A stretch of DNA of 64,000 nucleotides from CAYWWM01 sp965198025 (GTDB taxonomy: Bacteria > Acidobacteriota > Terriglobia > 2-12-FULL-54-10), in contig OZ240237.1 of assembly GCA_965198025.1 (NCBI GenBank), positions 2,976,001 through 3,040,000 on the forward strand, written 5' to 3'. Made by a program: the position numbers and the translations under genes. Under the pieces are notes generated by a model. That model saw nothing but the letters and a program-made list of their open reading frames with translations, ran no database searches and was not told where the DNA came from. Positions within the stretch are counted from its first letter, which is position 1, and every line of letters begins with the position of its first letter. Shown here one piece after another: positions 35,853 to 45,124 of this stretch.

Positions 35853-37250
35853 ATGACTGAGTTGGCACTTTTCCTCACAGGTCTGATCGTGGGTAGCGGG
35901 ATTGCGTGGTTCTTCGCCTCCTCTCGCTCCAGCGGGACAGTGACGGAGTTGCGGGCGCAGCTCGCCCAGCTCCAGACGGCGCTCCAGGGCAAAGAACAGG
36001 AGGTGCAAGCACTTCATCAGCAGGTCCGGACGGAAATCGAGTCGAAGGTCGCGGCGCAAACCCGTCTGAACGATGTCCAGGTTTCTCTCGACGACCAGAA
36101 AAGGCTGCTCGATGAGGCCAGAAAGAATCTCGCAGATACCTTCAAGGCGCTGGCTGCAGACACGCTCCGAGATACGCATGGCGAGTTTCTGACACTCGCG
36201 AAAAGTGAGTTTGCCAAAGCGCAAGCCGAAGCGACCGGGGAACTCGAAGTCCGTGAGAAGGCGATTGAGGGTTTGGTGAAGCCTCTCAGGGATTCCCTGG
36301 AACGCTATGAGCGCCAAATCCAGGAGATTGAGAAAGAACGGCGCCAGGATTACGGTAGCCTCGACAAGCATTTGAAGGATTTGCAGAGGGTAACGGGAAG
36401 CCTGGACATCGCCTTGCGGACGCCCCAGGTCCGGGGCCGCTGGGGAGAGATGACCCTGCGGCGCGTCGCTGAATTGGCCGGGATGGTGAAATACTGCGAC
36501 TTTACCGAACAGGAGACGCTGTTTGGTGACTCTGGCCGGCTGCGCCCGGATATGATCGTTAATTTGCCGGGCGGCCGGCGCATCGCCGTGGACGCCAAGG
36601 TCCCGCTTCAGGCGTTTTTGGACGCCGTGGGGGCCGCCTCGGAACCGGAGCGGAAGAACCATCTCGCGCGGCACGCCCAGCAGGTCCGCAGCCATATGCT
36701 GGGCCTCGCCGCTAAGAATTATTGGGAGCAATTCGATCCCGCGCCCGACCTGGTTGTGCTCTTCCTGCCCGGCGAGTCCTTTTTCAGTGCGGCTCTCGAA
36801 CAGGACCGCACCCTGATTGAGGAGGGCATTGAGAAGCGGGTGCTTCTGGCTACCCCCACGACCTTCATCGCGTTGCTGCGGTCCGTGGTCCACGGCTGGC
36901 AGCAGCAGCGGCTCTCGGAAAGCGCCTGGGCCATCCGCGACCTGGGCAAAGAGCTCTACGGGCGGATGAAGATATTCGCCGACCACTTTGGCGGGGTCGG
37001 ATCGGCCCTCGGCAAGGCCGTCGAAAGCTACAACAAGGCATCCGGATCTCTCGAATCGCGTCTTCTGGTGGCGGCCCGCAGGTTCAAGGAATTTGGCGCC
37101 GGCGGCCCGGAAGATATTGCTGCTCTCGAACCGGTGGAAGACCTCCCCCGGAGCTTGACCAACCCTGAGTGGGACGCCGACTCCGATTCACGCAACACAG
37201 AGCGCGAGGAGAAGCCAAACAGCGAAGCAGCCAAACACTTCGGAACGTAA
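35853..37250 (+). CDS. rmuC: RmuC-family DNA recombination protein
   Basis: ATG 35853 gives a 465-residue protein with an N-terminal membrane anchor (ALFLTGLIVGSGIAWFF), a long coiled coil over roughly residues 25-160, and the RmuC nuclease-like core: RGRWGEMTLRRVAELAGM, RLRPDMIVNLPGG, VDAKVPLQAFLDA and LATPTTFIALLRSV. RmuC limits inversions and rearrangements at repeats in E. coli. The acidic C-terminal tail is not conserved. def begins 18 bases downstream, suggesting co-transcription. Confidence 0.93.
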   Translation: MTELALFLTGLIVGSGIAWFFASSRSSGTVTELRAQLAQLQTALQGKEQEVQALHQQVRTEIESKVAAQTRLNDVQVSLDDQKRLLDEARKNLADTFKALAADTLRDTHGEFLTLAKSEFAKAQAEATGELEVREKAIEGLVKPLRDSLERYERQIQEIEKERRQDYGSLDKHLKDLQRVTGSLDIALRTPQVRGRWGEMTLRRVAELAGMVKYCDFTEQETLFGDSGRLRPDMIVNLPGGRRIAVDAKVPLQAFLDAVGAASEPERKNHLARHAQQVRSHMLGLAAKNYWEQFDPAPDLVVLFLPGESFFSAALEQDRTLIEEGIEKRVLLATPTTFIALLRSVVHGWQQQRLSESAWAIRDLGKELYGRMKIFADHFGGVGSALGKAVESYNKASGSLESRLLVAARRFKEFGAGGPEDIAALEPVEDLPRSLTNPEWDADSDSRNTEREEKPNSEAAKHFGT

Positions 37251-37268
37251 TGCAGGAAACCGAGCGAA

Positions 37269-37778
37269 ATGATCCACCCGATCGTGAAATATGGCGAAGA
37301 AGTCCTGGCGCTGAAGGCCGCTCCCATCGCGGCCTTCGATGGCGAGTTGCAGAAGCTGATCGAGGACATGTTCGAGTCCATGTACGCCGCCCAGGGCGTC
37401 GGTCTGGCCGCTCCGCAGATCGGTGTCTCGCGCCACATCGCCGTGATTGACATCACCAACGGAAAGGACCCCAAAGCCAAGCTGGTTCTCATTAACCCGG
37501 AGATCATCGTCTTCGAGGGCAGGCAGGTGGAGGAGGAGGGCTGCCTCAGTGTGCCCGGCTTCCGCGAGAAGGTCCGCCGGCCCGCCAAGGTCACAGTCCG
37601 CGCGCTCGACCGCCACGGCAAGGAGTTCACCATGATCGGCGAGGGTTTGCTGGCCCGCGCCTTCTGCCACGAGACCGATCACCTGAACGGTCGCCTGTTC
37701 CTCTCGTACCTGAGCTCGCTCAAGCGGGAGCTCGTGAATCGCAAAATCCGGAAGCTGATAAAGAAGGACGAGTGGTAG
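37269..37778 (+). CDS. def: Peptide deformylase
   Basis: A 169-residue enzyme with all three motifs: GVGLAAPQIG, EEGCLSVPGF with the metal cysteine, and CHETDHLNG with two metal histidines and the catalytic glutamate. It removes the formyl group from new proteins. It pairs functionally with fmt 118 bases downstream, the usual def-fmt arrangement. Confidence 0.96.
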   Translation: MIHPIVKYGEEVLALKAAPIAAFDGELQKLIEDMFESMYAAQGVGLAAPQIGVSRHIAVIDITNGKDPKAKLVLINPEIIVFEGRQVEEEGCLSVPGFREKVRRPAKVTVRALDRHGKEFTMIGEGLLARAFCHETDHLNGRLFLSYLSSLKRELVNRKIRKLIKKDEW

Positions 37779-37797
37779 CCGTTAAGCCCTTGTGTGT

Positions 37798-37852
37798 CTT
37801 CCCGAAGACCGCAGGGATAAGGGATTTGCTTTTCTCTTTCAACTTCGGGAAG
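37798..37852. repeat. Inverted repeat between def and fmt
   Basis: CTTCCCGAAG (37798-37807) and CTTCGGGAAG (37843-37852) are exact reverse complements separated by 35 bases. The loop contains AAGGGATTTGC. It may be an mRNA structure or weak terminator between the two genes. Confidence 0.45.
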
Positions 37853-37896
37853 CCAGTGCAATCTAAGGATCGTACTGCCTTGCTTTGTGGTCCCCG

Positions 37897-38883
37897 ATGA
37901 AACTCGTCTTCGCCGGCTCCCCTGCCTTTGCCGTACCGACCCTGGAGCGCCTCGTGTCCGGCGGACATGACGTTCGCTCCGTTGTAACGCAACCGGACCG
38001 CCCCGTCGGCCGCAAACAAGTGCTGCAGCCACCACCCGTCAAGGAGGCTGCGCTGCGCTTGCGACTTCCGGTGTTCCAGCCCGAAAAGATCAAGAGAAAC
38101 GAATCCCGCGCCCACCTCGAAGAGATCGGGCCTGACGCCGTGGTTGTTGTCGGCTACGGCCAGATTCTGCCACCCTGGCTGCTCGACCTGCCGCGCTTCG
38201 GCTGCATCAACCTGCACGCTTCGCTGCTGCCAGCCTATCGTGGCGCCGCCCCCATCCAGTGGGCTGTCGCCAACGGCGAGATTACCACCGGACTCACTAC
38301 CATGCTCATGGACCCGGGCCTCGACACCGGCCCGATTCTTCTCCAATGGACGACCAAGATCAGGTCTGAGGAAACTGCGGTTGAGCTTGCTGAGCGCATG
38401 AGCGCCCCGGGAGCGGACCTGGTTGCCGAGACGCTGGAGCGTCTCCAAGCCGGAACTGTCTCTCCCCAGCCGCAGGATGACTCCCGCGCTTCCCGCGCGC
38501 CTCTGCTCAAGAAAGAACATGGGATAATTGACTGGAACCTCTCCGCCCGTGAGATCACCAACCGCGTCCGCGGCTTCCTTCCGTGGCCAAGCTGCTACAC
38601 AGGCTTCCGCAGCAAGAAGCTTCAGATCTGGCGCGCCAAACCTGAACCGAGCCATGAGCGCCTGTCCCGGGTGGAGTCGGGGGATGAGCGAGCGGTCAAT
38701 ACACCTCAGCCCGGACAGCTATTGCTTATCGGTGACGATTTGCTCGTTGCCTGCGGCCACGACACCTTCCTCCAAATCCTCGAGCTCCAGCTCGAAGGCC
38801 GCCGCCGCATGAACGCCACCGAGTTTCTCCATGGCACGCAACCCAAGCCCGGCGAACGCTTCAATTCGGTACTACCTGCTTGA
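37897..38883 (+). CDS. fmt: Methionyl-tRNA formyltransferase
   Basis: ATG 37897 (MKLVFAGSPAFAVPTL) is preferred over the GTG four codons upstream. The 328-residue protein has the formyl-tetrahydrofolate site INLHASLLPAYRGAAPIQWA, followed by MLMDPGLDTGPIL. The C-terminal OB-like domain (TNRVRGFLPWPSCYTGF) binds the tRNA. It formylates initiator Met-tRNA and works with the adjacent def. Confidence 0.95.
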   Translation: MKLVFAGSPAFAVPTLERLVSGGHDVRSVVTQPDRPVGRKQVLQPPPVKEAALRLRLPVFQPEKIKRNESRAHLEEIGPDAVVVVGYGQILPPWLLDLPRFGCINLHASLLPAYRGAAPIQWAVANGEITTGLTTMLMDPGLDTGPILLQWTTKIRSEETAVELAERMSAPGADLVAETLERLQAGTVSPQPQDDSRASRAPLLKKEHGIIDWNLSAREITNRVRGFLPWPSCYTGFRSKKLQIWRAKPEPSHERLSRVESGDERAVNTPQPGQLLLIGDDLLVACGHDTFLQILELQLEGRRRMNATEFLHGTQPKPGERFNSVLPA

Positions 38884-39362
38884 ACCGCGCAATGAAAATT
38901 CCAACAGCAGAACAGCCCGTTTCTCTAGACCATCTTCAGGGTTGGTGTAGCGCAGCCGCAAAGTAGCGACAGGCATTCTTACCTGCGGCTTGTTCTTGCC
39001 GCCGCCCTGCGTGCGAGGACCCTTTCATCCGGTCTGCCGGGAAGGGAAAAAGACGCCGCCGAGCGTGCGCGAACCCGTTTTGGGTGCGTTTTTGGTATGT
39101 CGAAAGAACCGAAAGAACCGAGAGAACCGAATTTTGGCGCCGCTTCGGGAGGAATACCGCCAGGACCTGACGCTCATTTCCAGCTGCGCCGACAGGACTT
39201 CGTTGTTTCGGCTACCATAGAGGCCGTGAAACCGTGCGCTTCATCCTGCAGCACCTACTCTCTCTCGTTTCGTTGAATCCCCGCGCGGCGCTATGCTACC
39301 ATCAATGCCCTTGACGGCAGCCCTGCCGCGCGCCGTTGTTTCCTGCGGGAAGGAGAACTCGG
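38884..39362. other. Intergenic region holding one copy of the 214-bp repeat
   Basis: Between fmt and the EF-G gene there is no supported gene. Most of the space (38925-39138) is the repeat element. The remaining 224 bases before the EF-G start show no clear promoter. Confidence 0.5.
38925..39138 (+). repeat. 214-bp dispersed repeat, copy A
   Basis: This stretch matches 55665-55878 in the same orientation with only 5 mismatches and no gap, about 97.7% identical. It begins CTAGACCATCTTCAGGG, includes GTAGCGACAGGCA, and ends with a run of three AAAGAACCG-like 9-mers before AATTTTGGC. Neither copy lies in a recognised gene. It is probably a non-autonomous mobile or palindrome-related intergenic element. 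Confidence 0.9.
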
Positions 39363-41465
39363 TTGAAGGTTTACCAGAGCAACGAAATTCGCAACATCGG
39401 GATCGTCGGCCATGGCGATTCCGGCAAGACCTCGCTGGTCGCCGCTCTTCTCTACGCTTCGGGCATGACCAACCGTCTCGGCAGTGCGGACGACGGCACC
39501 ACCACCACCGATTTTGACGAGGAAGAAATCGCCCGCAAGGTTTCCATTTCAACCGGCATCGCCTATGCCGAATGGAATAAGCTGAAGCTCAACCTGCTTG
39601 ACACGCCGGGCTACAACATCTTCATCAATGAAACGCTGCTCACTCTGGTCGCCGCCGATTCGGCTCTGGTACTCATCGACGGCGTGGGCGGCGTTGAGGT
39701 CGTCACCGAAAAAGTCTGGGATTTCGCCAACCGTTTGCAGCTCCCGCGCACCCTGGTCGTCAACAAGCTCGACCGCGACCGGGCAAGTTTCGAGCGCACT
39801 CTGCAGTCCATTCAGGAAGTCTTCGGCCGCACTGCCATTCCCGTTCAGCTTCCCATGGGAGAGGAAAAGGCATTCCACGGCGTCGTCGACCTGCTCTCGA
39901 TGAAGGCCTTCACCTATTCCGCCGGAGGCGATGGCAAGGGACAAGCGGCGGAGATCCCCGGCGATGCTTCCTCCGCTGCGACCGAGGCCCGCGAGAAGCT
40001 GGTTGAGATGATCGCCGAGACTAATGACTCTCTCATGGAAGAATTCTTCGACAAGGGAACTCTCACCGAGGAGCATCTGGTGCCGGGACTCCGGGAGGCC
40101 GTTCGGGCTCGGAAGGTCTACCCCGTCCTGTGCACTTCGGCCACGAACCTCGTGGGTATCGACCTGCTGCTGAACTTTGCGGCTGAGTTCCTGCCCGATC
40201 CCCTCGCACGCGGAAAGGCTGCCGGAACAACCCCTGCGGGAGAGCCTGCGGAACGGAAAGTCTCTTCCTCCGGCCCCGTTTCTCTTTTTGTTTTCAAGAC
40301 CATGGCAGATGTCTTCTCCGGCCGCGTCTCCTACTTCAAGGTCCTCTCCGGTGTGCTTCAGAACGACGCCAACCTGACCAACTTCAACAAGGGCGGCGCC
40401 GAGCGCTTGGCGCACATCTCGGTCATGCAAGGTAAGGCAGGCACAGCCGTCTCGGAGCTGCAGACCGGCGACATCGGAACCGTCGCCAAGCTCAAGGACA
40501 CCCTGTCGGGGGACACGTTGGGCGACAAAGACTCCCCCATCCTCTATCCCGCCGTCAAGCTGCCCGAGCCAGCCATCAGCTTTGCCATCGCTCCCGCCTC
40601 CCGCGGCGACGAGGACAAGCTCGGCACCGCTCTCCACCGGCTTCTGGAGGAGGACCCCTCGCTGCGCTTTTATCGTGACGACCAGACCAAGGAATTCCTG
40701 CTCGGCGGCGCCGGTCAGCAGCAGGTAGAGGTTGTGGTCTCACGCCTCAAAAAGCGTTACAACGTAGACGTCACTCTCAAGGCTCCCAAAGTTCCCTACC
40801 GGGAGACCATACGTGGCACCGCCGACGTCCATGGCCGCCACAAGAAGCAGACCGGCGGCCACGGCCAGTTCGGCGACTGCCGGATCAAGATGGAGCCCTT
40901 ACCCCGCGGTGGCAGCTTCGAGTTCGTCAACGACATTTTCGGAGGCGCCATCCCCAAGAATTACATCCCTGCGGTCGAGAAAGGCATCCTGGAGTCCGCC
41001 GCCCGGGGCTATCTGGCTGGCTACCCCGTCGTCGATTTCAAGGTCATCCTTTACGATGGCTCCTACCATGACGTCGATTCTTCCGAAATGGCATTTAAGA
41101 TCGCCGGTTCGCTGGCCTTCAAGAAAGCCATGGAACAGGCTAAGCCGACCCTGCTCGAGCCCGTCATGAACGTCGAGGTCTACGCCCCGGAATCCTACGC
41201 TGGGGACCTCATCGGTGACATCAACGCCCGGCGCGGCCGCATCCAGGGCATGGAAACCCGCGGCCATTCCCAGGTCATCAAGGCCCAGGCCCCCATGGCT
41301 GAAATGCTTACCTACGCCTCCGACCTGACCTCTATGACCCAGGGCCGAGGCAGCTTCTCCATGGAGTTTTCCCGCTACGACTTCGTACCCCAGCAGATCA
41401 GCGAAAAGGTCATTGCGGCCGCCAAGGCCGAACGCGCCGGCGGCGAGGTGGCCGAGGAAGGGTAG
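39363..41465 (+). CDS. Elongation factor G paralogue (EF-G2-like)
   Basis: TTG 39363, with AAGGAG 7 bases before it, starts a 700-residue translational GTPase. The P loop is GHGDSGKTSL, instead of the AHIDAGKT of the main EF-G. The switch region is GTTTTDFDEEEIARKVS, then LLDTPGYNIF and VVNKLDRDRA. Domains II to V follow, with GGHGQFGDCRIKMEPL and RGRIQGMETRGHSQVIKAQ. The altered P loop and a Thr-rich switch mark the second EF-G group of many bacteria, whose role is less clear than translocation by canonical EF-G. It stands alone, not beside rpsL, rpsG or tuf. Confidence 0.9.
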   Translation: MKVYQSNEIRNIGIVGHGDSGKTSLVAALLYASGMTNRLGSADDGTTTTDFDEEEIARKVSISTGIAYAEWNKLKLNLLDTPGYNIFINETLLTLVAADSALVLIDGVGGVEVVTEKVWDFANRLQLPRTLVVNKLDRDRASFERTLQSIQEVFGRTAIPVQLPMGEEKAFHGVVDLLSMKAFTYSAGGDGKGQAAEIPGDASSAATEAREKLVEMIAETNDSLMEEFFDKGTLTEEHLVPGLREAVRARKVYPVLCTSATNLVGIDLLLNFAAEFLPDPLARGKAAGTTPAGEPAERKVSSSGPVSLFVFKTMADVFSGRVSYFKVLSGVLQNDANLTNFNKGGAERLAHISVMQGKAGTAVSELQTGDIGTVAKLKDTLSGDTLGDKDSPILYPAVKLPEPAISFAIAPASRGDEDKLGTALHRLLEEDPSLRFYRDDQTKEFLLGGAGQQQVEVVVSRLKKRYNVDVTLKAPKVPYRETIRGTADVHGRHKKQTGGHGQFGDCRIKMEPLPRGGSFEFVNDIFGGAIPKNYIPAVEKGILESAARGYLAGYPVVDFKVILYDGSYHDVDSSEMAFKIAGSLAFKKAMEQAKPTLLEPVMNVEVYAPESYAGDLIGDINARRGRIQGMETRGHSQVIKAQAPMAEMLTYASDLTSMTQGRGSFSMEFSRYDFVPQQISEKVIAAAKAERAGGEVAEEG

Positions 41466-41625
41466 GTCCTGGGGGCGGAACTGGCCGGCCGTTCAGCATC
41501 CTCAACGTATCAGAATCGGCCACCAACGGGCCTCCAGCGCCCCCCGTTCCATACTAGTTAACTGCTAACCGGTTGATTCAATGATGTGATATATTCTCCC
41601 AGCCTACCGCCGATGTAATTTGCGC

Positions 41626-41654
41626 TTGACCTCACTGTCACTTTTCGGTAATCT
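41626..41654 (+). promoter_or_regulatory. Sigma-70-like promoter of the lytic transglycosylase gene
   Basis: TTGACC (41626-41631) and TAATCT (41649-41654) are separated by 17 bases. The gene start is about 100 bases downstream. Confidence 0.55.
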
Positions 41655-41756
41655 CGTTGAGATTTGCATCCCCCAGTTGTTCCGGGCCGGGGATCCGAAG
41701 ACAAGCAGCGGAGGTTCGAGGGGTTGCAGCCGCCTGGGTTGCCAAAGCTTAACCTT

Positions 41757-43625
41757 ATGCAAATTCGAAAACGATTCTCGCTCCTGACATTGGCAATGAC
41801 TCTTTTGCTGGCTGCAGCGTGCTCCTCCCGGGGCCCCCAACCGGTGGCCGTGGCGCCGCCTCCGCCTCCGCCGCCCCCTGAGCCCCCCTCTGTCTCGCAG
41901 ACCCTTCCGCTACGCTCCTCTACTCTGCCTTCATTCCTGGGCATAACGCCGGAGCCTCGTTTTGATCCTGTCGAAGAATTGATTCGGGACGCCGAGGGGG
42001 CGTTTACCAGAGGGGAAAAGGATTACCAAGAGGGCCACTTGGAAATGGCCAAAGAGGAGTTCAATGATGCTATTTCAGCCATTTTGACGGCGCCTGCCTC
42101 ACTGCGGGATGACAGAAGGCTCCGGAAGACGTTCGATTCCCTTGTCGACCGCATCCACGCATACGAGCTCGAGGCCCTCAAACAAGGCGATGGCTTTGCC
42201 GAATCCGGCTACCAGCCGGCTCCTTTGGACGAGTTCCAGAGCCTGTCGGTCCCCGAAGACTCCGAGGACCTGCCGCCCAGCGAACGCATTCGCGCCGAAG
42301 CCGCTCAGACTGTTACCGATATCCCGTTGGTCATCAACGGGCAGATCTCCCGGTTGATTGAATACTTCACCTCCGGCCGCGGCCGCCGCGCTCTTGAAGT
42401 CGGTGTGCAAGGCTCCCGCCGCTTCCGAGACATGATCCTGCGAGTTCTCGAGGAAGAGGAAGTTCCCCTGGACTTGTTCTACCTGGCCCAGGCCGAGTCG
42501 GCGTTTCGTCCACGGGCCCGTTCCCGGGCCGGCGCCCTGGGTATATGGCAGTTTATGCCCTCTCGCGGCAAAGAATACGGCCTGAACCGCACCTGGTGGG
42601 CCGATGAGCGCATGAACCCCGAAAAAGCGACCCGCGCCGCCGCCCGCCATTTAAAGGACCTCTACAACCAGTTCGGTGACTGGTTCCTCGCCATGGCTGC
42701 TTACAACTGCGGGCCTCTCTGCGTCGAAAGCGCCGTGGAGCGCACGGGGCATGCCGACTACTTTGAGCTGGCGTCCCGTCGTGCCTTGCCGCGCGAGACC
42801 CGCAATTACGTCCCCATCATTTTGGCCCTTACCTTTATTGGCAAAAACGCCGAGAAGTACAGCCTTGATGAAGTAGCTCCCGACGATGGCCCCTGGGTCC
42901 ATGACACGGTCGCAGTTTCCCACCCCCTGGACCTGCGCTTGGCCGCCGAGATCGTCGGTGCTTCGGTGGAAACCATCCGTGACCTGAATCCCAGCCTCCT
43001 GCGCATGACCACTCCCAACGTTCCGGAGTACGATTTGCGGATTCCGGCCGGCACCCGGGAGCTGTTCCAGCGCCGCATCGCCATGATCCCGCCCGAAAAG
43101 TGGGTCTGGTGGCGCTGGCACACCGTGCATTATGGCGAAACCCTTTCCGGCATCGCCCGCGAGTACAGGACTTCCGTCAAGGCCATTGCCGAGGTCAACA
43201 ACCTCGATTCCGACGCCACGCTCCATGAAGCCGCCGAGCTTGTTATTCCGGTCGTCCGCCCCGGGGGTTCCGTCATTTCCGCCGACGGCGACGAGATTCG
43301 CTACCGCATCCGCCGTGGTGACACACTGGGCGCCATCGCCCGCCGTTTCGGCGTCACCGTGGATCAGCTCATTGTCTGGAACGATCTCAACGGAACTCTC
43401 ATCCGCGCCGGAGCAACCCTGGTGCTCTACGGCTCCGACTCGCAGCGCCCCAACACTCCGGCTACCCGGACCGCAGCCCAGACCCACCGTGTTCGCAAAG
43501 GCGACTCGCTGTGGCGGATCGCCAGGAATTACAACATCTCCTTCGAAGCCTTGCGCCGCTCCAATGCTCACTTGGGGGACAACCTCAAGGTCGGCGACCG
43601 CGTCGTGATCCCGCAGACACAGTAG
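41757..43625 (+). CDS. MltD-like lytic murein transglycosylase lipoprotein with three LysM repeats
   Basis: ATG 41757 yields a lipoprotein signal with lipobox LAAAC, then a proline-rich linker (PPPPPPPPE) for spanning to the cell wall. The SLT catalytic domain carries the active-site glutamate in YLAQAESAFRPRARSRAGALG, with IWQFMPSRGKEYGL and MAAYNCGP. Three LysM domains follow: VHYGETLSGIAREY, YRIRRGDTLGAIARRFG and HRVRKGDSLWRIARNYN. The 622-residue protein cleaves peptidoglycan at the outer membrane or periplasm. No strong ribosome binding site precedes this ATG; the frame is open 31 codons upstream. Confidence 0.92.
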   Translation: MQIRKRFSLLTLAMTLLLAAACSSRGPQPVAVAPPPPPPPPEPPSVSQTLPLRSSTLPSFLGITPEPRFDPVEELIRDAEGAFTRGEKDYQEGHLEMAKEEFNDAISAILTAPASLRDDRRLRKTFDSLVDRIHAYELEALKQGDGFAESGYQPAPLDEFQSLSVPEDSEDLPPSERIRAEAAQTVTDIPLVINGQISRLIEYFTSGRGRRALEVGVQGSRRFRDMILRVLEEEEVPLDLFYLAQAESAFRPRARSRAGALGIWQFMPSRGKEYGLNRTWWADERMNPEKATRAAARHLKDLYNQFGDWFLAMAAYNCGPLCVESAVERTGHADYFELASRRALPRETRNYVPIILALTFIGKNAEKYSLDEVAPDDGPWVHDTVAVSHPLDLRLAAEIVGASVETIRDLNPSLLRMTTPNVPEYDLRIPAGTRELFQRRIAMIPPEKWVWWRWHTVHYGETLSGIAREYRTSVKAIAEVNNLDSDATLHEAAELVIPVVRPGGSVISADGDEIRYRIRRGDTLGAIARRFGVTVDQLIVWNDLNGTLIRAGATLVLYGSDSQRPNTPATRTAAQTHRVRKGDSLWRIARNYNISFEALRRSNAHLGDNLKVGDRVVIPQTQ

Positions 43626-43823
43626 CCTTCCTCGGATGATCCGAACGCTGCATCTACGCCGTTCTGCAGGTTGAGTTTTTCGTCCTCACCACTCCTGCAT
43701 TCTCCCTTGACCTCCCCGAATCCAGGGAAGTATCATCGCCAGTGTCAGCGCAAGTGGCTTCTAGGGGGACATGCGAAGTGTTCTTTGGAGGGTCTGGTGC
43801 AAAGGAACCATGAGGCTACGGCC

Positions 43824-44177
43824 ATGGGGTTCGTTCTGGTTCTGGGGGGTCTGGTGTTGCTCGCCCCCACCCTTCAGGCGCAGACTTCTGCGAACGTCCC
43901 CTCCTCTCTATCGGAAGAGGCACAGCGCGGCAAAGCCATCTTCACGGACCGCTGTTTTGTTTGTCATGACGTTGACAGCGAGCGAGTTCCTCGCCTTCCG
44001 CCTCCTCCTCTGGATGACCTCTATGAGAAACGCACCCTCATCAACGGGAAGCCTGTGAACGATGCCAACGTCACGGAGATGATCAAGTTCGGCACGACGC
44101 CGGGAATGCCAGCTTTTCAGTACACCCTTACCGACTCGGAGATCAGCGACGTGGTAGAGTTCTTGAAGACCAAGTAG
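43824..44177 (+). CDS. Small periplasmic monohaem cytochrome c
   Basis: The start at 43824 gives a 117-residue protein with a signal peptide (GFVLVLGGLVLLAPTLQAQ). It has a single haem motif CFVCH, with a methionine ligand candidate in GTTPGMPAFQYTL, ending SDVVEFLKTK in the usual class I cytochrome c style. It should carry electrons in the periplasm. The next exported protein starts 57 bases downstream, so they may act together. Confidence 0.87.
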   Translation: MGFVLVLGGLVLLAPTLQAQTSANVPSSLSEEAQRGKAIFTDRCFVCHDVDSERVPRLPPPPLDDLYEKRTLINGKPVNDANVTEMIKFGTTPGMPAFQYTLTDSEISDVVEFLKTK

Positions 44178-44234
44178 CTTTCGGGCCGCGTGCGCAAGCG
44201 GTCAATGGCTGGAACTTCGAAAGGGGATGTTGCA

Positions 44235-45083
44235 ATGCGAATCCATCTGTTGGTTTGGAGTTTGACGCTGGCTGTCTCGACGATCGCCGCCCAGGCCCAG
44301 ATTAATCCCTCTGGTAACCGGAACCTCTCCGGCATTTGGGGCGTGATCCAGGCTGCAGAGATCCCCTGGGCGCCGAACACGAACCGTGCGTTTTCGGCAG
44401 AGGTTCCGCTGCAGCAGTGGGGGCGCGAGCATTGCCGCCGTGTCGGGTGCGCGCGTGGCGTTCGGTTCACCAACGAGGCCGGCGGCAACTCCTATCTCAT
44501 CGGCGAGGACCCCGCTCTGAAGTATTGCGCTCCCTACGGTTTCCCGCGCATCATGATCAACGGCGGCCCTATGGAGATCTTCCATACCTCCAACCGCGTC
44601 TTCATGCGCTTTTATCGTAACAATGAGACGCGTGAAATCTGGACCGACGGTAGCCCCCACCGTGACAACCTGGACCTGCTCTGGCTGGGCAATTCCATTG
44701 GTCACTGGGACGGCGACGCCCTGGTGGTCGACACCCAGGGCGTTTACGGCGGGGAGGAAGGAAAATTCAAGTGGCTGGATGAAGGCGGCTACCCGCTCAG
44801 CAACCAGTTCCGCGCCACCGAGCGCATCCGGCGCACGGCCCGTGAGACCCTGCAGATTGACTTCGCCTTCGAGGACCCTGGCGCCTACACCGCGCCGTTT
44901 GAGTCCAGGGTGATCTATGAGTTGAACCCGGACCGGGAAGGCAACGACAGCGGCAGAATCCACGAATACATCCGCTGCGAGGACCGCATATTTGCGGAAG
45001 GCGAGGGCGAAGCCTGGCCGTTCTTCACCGGCGACGAATATCCCTTGCCCGACGTCCCTCCTGTTCCTGGCCCCGAGTGGTAA
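44235..45083 (+). CDS. Exported protein of unknown function
   Basis: A 282-residue protein from ATG 44235 with a signal peptide (VWSLTLAVSTIAAQAQ). The body has CAPYGFPRIMINGGPMEI, then REIWTDGSPHRDNLDLLWLGNSIGHWDGDALVVDTQGV and RIRRTARETLQIDFAFEDPGAYTAPFES. Proteins of this pattern occur in many copies in soil bacterial genomes but have no known function that I recall. It contains four cysteines (HCRRVGC, KYCAPY, YIRCED). It sits between a cytochrome c and a rhodanese, and its stop overlaps the open frame of the rhodanese. Confidence 0.78.
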   Translation: MRIHLLVWSLTLAVSTIAAQAQINPSGNRNLSGIWGVIQAAEIPWAPNTNRAFSAEVPLQQWGREHCRRVGCARGVRFTNEAGGNSYLIGEDPALKYCAPYGFPRIMINGGPMEIFHTSNRVFMRFYRNNETREIWTDGSPHRDNLDLLWLGNSIGHWDGDALVVDTQGVYGGEEGKFKWLDEGGYPLSNQFRATERIRRTARETLQIDFAFEDPGAYTAPFESRVIYELNPDREGNDSGRIHEYIRCEDRIFAEGEGEAWPFFTGDEYPLPDVPPVPGPEW

Positions 45084-45124
45084 GGCGCGGTCTTGAATCG
45101 GACCGTGACTGCCCAGCAGGCGTC

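Noticed and set aside
39085..39130. CRISPR-like short repeats (AAAGAACCG units)
   Set aside because: Only about three 9-bp near-tandem units without spacers; they are part of the 214-bp element.
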